Source: Clostridia bacterium
GTDB taxonomy: Bacteria; Bacillota; Clostridia; Oscillospirales; CAG-382
Length of the DNA: 15,404 nucleotides
Direction: 5' to 3'
Assembly (NCBI GenBank): GCA_017397605.1
Contig: JAFQII010000032.1
Location: 1-15,404, forward strand
Made by a program: the position numbers and the translations under genes. Below are positions 13,761 to 15,404 of the stretch, one piece after another. How positions within the stretch are numbered: the stretch's first letter is position 1; each line of letters starts with the position of its first letter. A model generated the notes under the pieces. It saw only the letters and a program-made list of their open reading frames with translations. It did no database searches and was not told where the DNA came from.

Positions 13761-14995
13761 AAACCGAGCTTGTCATCGTCGGAGGCGGTCCCGCGGGACT
13801 TGCCGCCGCTGTCGCCGCATATGATGCGGGCATCCGCGACATTCTGATTCTGGAGCGCGACACCGCACTCGGCGGTATTTTGCAGCAATGCATTCACAAC
13901 GGCTTTGGGTTGCACCGTTTCGGCGAAGAGCTGACGGGCCCCGAATACGCCGCAAGATATATCGACGAGGTCGAAAAACGCGCCATTCCCCACATGCTGG
14001 AGACAATGGTGCTTTCCGTCGAAAACAAAGTCGTCACCGCAATGAACAAAACGCGCGGCATTTTTTCGATCGAAGCGCAGGCGATTGTGCTTGCAATGGG
14101 TTGCCGCGAGCGCCCGCGCGGAGCGCTCAATATTCCCGGCACGCGTCCCGCGGGTATTTACACCGCAGGCACGGCACAGCGTTTTGTCAATATGGAAGGT
14201 TACATGCCCGGCAAAGAGGTCGTCATTCTCGGCTCGGGCGATATCGGTCTGATCATGGCGCGCCGTATGACGCTGGAAGGCGCCAAGGTCAAAGCCGTCT
14301 GCGAGCTGATGCCCTATTCGGGCGGCTTAAACCGCAACATCGTACAATGCCTGCAGGATTTTGACATCCCGCTGATGCTTTCCCACACCGTCTCCCGTAT
14401 CGAAGGCACGGACCGCGTCACGGGCGTTTATATCGCCGAAGTTGACGAAAAGCTTTCCGTCAAGCCCGAAACGGAGCAATACATTCCCTGCGACACACTT
14501 CTCCTGTCCTGCGGACTCCTGCCCGAAAATGAGCTGACCAAGGGCGCAAAGATTCCGCTTGACCCGATCACGGGCGGTGCTTCGGTCAACGAAAACCGCC
14601 AGACCGCGACGGATGGCGTATTTGCGTGCGGCAACGTCTTGCACGTGCATGACCTTGTCGACTTTGTCTCCGAGGAAGCCGCGCTGGCAGGAATCTCCGC
14701 GGCGCAGTATATCCAAGAAGGCGCAAAGGCATCGTCCCGTTCCCTCTCCGTGAGCGCATCGGGCAAGGTTCGCTATACCGTTCCCCAGCGCATCGATCAC
14801 ACCGACAAGGCGGTGCGCGTGTTCTTCCGCGTCGGCAGTGTCGTCGACAACGCCGTGCTGACCGTAAAATGCGGCGAGACCGTTTTGATGACCAAAAAGA
14901 AACGCCGCATGGCACCCGGCGAGATGGAGTCGTTTGAGATCCCCGTCTCGGTTTTGGAAAAAGCGGACGGCAATTTGACCGTTTGTGTGGAATGA
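13757..14995 (+). CDS. FAD/NAD-dependent oxidoreductase, second subunit of the glp-like dehydrogenase
   Basis: A 412-residue flavoprotein of the pyridine-nucleotide-disulfide-oxidoreductase class. The FAD motif is IVGGGPAGLAA (7-17), and the NAD(P) motif VVILGSGDIGLIMARR lies at 155-170. Between them is AMGCRERPRGALNIPGTRPAG (split here at 113-133), typical of the NADH-oxidising subunits of HcnB, SoxA-like and dye-linked proline dehydrogenase complexes. The second FAD contact is ATDGVFACGNVLHVHDLVD (284-302). After residue 330 comes an 80-residue beta-rich extension (YTVPQRIDH to NLTVCVE). It has no CxxC redox disulfide. It probably passes electrons between the GlpA-like subunit and NAD. It lies between the GlpA-like gene and the DUF1667 gene, a triad found in several Clostridia and in Thermotoga. 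Confidence 0.88.
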   Translation: MKTELVIVGGGPAGLAAAVAAYDAGIRDILILERDTALGGILQQCIHNGFGLHRFGEELTGPEYAARYIDEVEKRAIPHMLETMVLSVENKVVTAMNKTRGIFSIEAQAIVLAMGCRERPRGALNIPGTRPAGIYTAGTAQRFVNMEGYMPGKEVVILGSGDIGLIMARRMTLEGAKVKAVCELMPYSGGLNRNIVQCLQDFDIPLMLSHTVSRIEGTDRVTGVYIAEVDEKLSVKPETEQYIPCDTLLLSCGLLPENELTKGAKIPLDPITGGASVNENRQTATDGVFACGNVLHVHDLVDFVSEEAALAGISAAQYIQEGAKASSRSLSVSASGKVRYTVPQRIDHTDKAVRVFFRVGSVVDNAVLTVKCGETVLMTKKKRRMAPGEMESFEIPVSVLEKADGNLTVCVE

Positions 14996-15005
14996 GGTAC
15001 TCCCT

Positions 15006-15356
15006 ATGAAAACAACCGAACTGACCTGTATCGTCTGTCCGATCGGCTGTACGCTGACGGCAGAGCAAAATGAAAACGGCGAGATCGTTTCCGTCACGGG
15101 CAATACCTGCCCCCGCGGCAAAACCTATGCCGAAAACGAGCTGCTGCACCCCGTGCGCACGCTGACCACCACGGTTGCGGTCAAAGGAACGACCAAGCCG
15201 CTCCCCGTCAAAACGGACACACCGATCCCCAAGGACAAGCTGTTTGACGCCATGCAGATCGTCAACTCCCTCTGCGTCGAAGCCCCTGTCCGCATCGGCG
15301 ACGTGCTGTACACCGACTTGTTTGGCGCAAATCTCATCGCAACCGCAAATACGTAA
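15006..15356 (+). CDS. DUF1667 protein, third component of the glp-like operon
   Basis: A 116-residue soluble protein of the DUF1667 family, which is usually found next to the two flavoproteins upstream. Near the N-terminus it has Cys8, Cys11, Cys15 (TCIVCPIGC) and Cys35 (NTCPRGK), a C-x2-C-x3-C-x19-C pattern. This recalls the [4Fe-4S] site at the N-terminus of molybdopterin oxidoreductases, though the last spacing is shorter. A metal or iron-sulfur centre is therefore plausible but unproven. The C-terminal part (LHPVRTLTTTVAVKG, then KTDTPIPKDKLFDAM) is typical of the family, with normal length. GAGGT overlaps the upstream stop, seven bases before the ATG at 15006. It may act as an electron-transfer or assembly subunit. 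Confidence 0.85.
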   Translation: MKTTELTCIVCPIGCTLTAEQNENGEIVSVTGNTCPRGKTYAENELLHPVRTLTTTVAVKGTTKPLPVKTDTPIPKDKLFDAMQIVNSLCVEAPVRIGDVLYTDLFGANLIATANT

Positions 15357-15371
15357 ATCAAAGGAATCTCT

Positions 15372-15404
15372 ATGACCAAACCTATCACCGAAAACAAAAT
15401 GGGC
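15372..15404 (+). CDS. Start of a further gene, possibly MATE-family transporter (partial)
   Basis: Only 11 codons are present (MTKPITENKMG), cut by the window end. AAAGGA precedes the ATG, which lies 15 bases after the DUF1667 stop codon, so it continues the operon or begins just behind it. Many clostridial MATE efflux transporters begin with a hydrophilic stretch containing ENKMG before the first helix, so that is the best guess. The fragment is too short to be sure. Confidence 0.4.
   Translation, partial: MTKPITENKMG

Noticed and set aside
1..15404. CRISPR array, tRNA, rRNA, integrase or transposase
   Set aside because: No regularly spaced direct repeats, cloverleaf with a tRNA arm signature, rRNA-like blocks or recombinase motifs were seen on either strand.

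Overview
The window looks like chromosomal DNA of a Gram-positive bacterium of the Bacillota, most likely a gut-type Clostridia lineage. This is inferred from strong AAGGAGG-type ribosome binding sites, textbook sigma-A promoters with 17-base spacers, TGA used as stop (standard code), moderate GC, and gene families typical of Clostridia: a MalK-type sugar ABC system, a DUF1667-containing glp-like triad and URO-D-like methyltransferases. No rRNA, tRNA, phage, transposase or CRISPR array is visible.

Layout. Everything from 1 to 12104 is read on the minus strand, in three transcription units. Unit A (4018 down to 1) has its own promoter and encodes a short-chain dehydrogenase, an ABC ATPase, two sugar-type permeases and a lipoprotein solute-binding protein cut by the window edge. 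Unit B (6742 down to 4147) has the strongest promoter in the window and a structured leader of about 180 bases. It encodes five small membrane proteins; three share a C-terminal motif and one resembles a bacterial PH-domain protein. Unit C (12104 down to 7092) encodes an unrecognised soluble protein, a GPH/SLC45-like MFS transporter, a membrane-anchored glycerophosphodiester phosphodiesterase, a CaCA cation exchanger and a URO-D-superfamily protein. Unit D runs on the plus strand from 12312: a GlpA-like FAD oxidoreductase with a C-terminal [2Fe-2S] domain, a second FAD/NAD oxidoreductase, a DUF1667 protein, and the first 11 codons of another gene (possibly a MATE transporter).

How the genes may work together. 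Unit D looks like a three-subunit soluble dehydrogenase of the glycerol-3-phosphate dehydrogenase class. The divergent unit C encodes a phosphodiesterase that would release glycerol-3-phosphate, so both sides of the 12105-12311 promoter region may serve glycerophosphodiester or glycerol-3-phosphate use. Unit A is a carbohydrate importer paired with an oxidoreductase that may act on the imported compound. The function of unit B is unknown.

Intergenic regions. 4019-4146 holds a perfect 16-base inverted repeat and the unit A promoter. 6743-7091 holds the unit B promoter, its folded leader and a MITE-like inverted repeat. 12105-12311 holds two divergent promoters and a 12-base palindrome over one -10 box.
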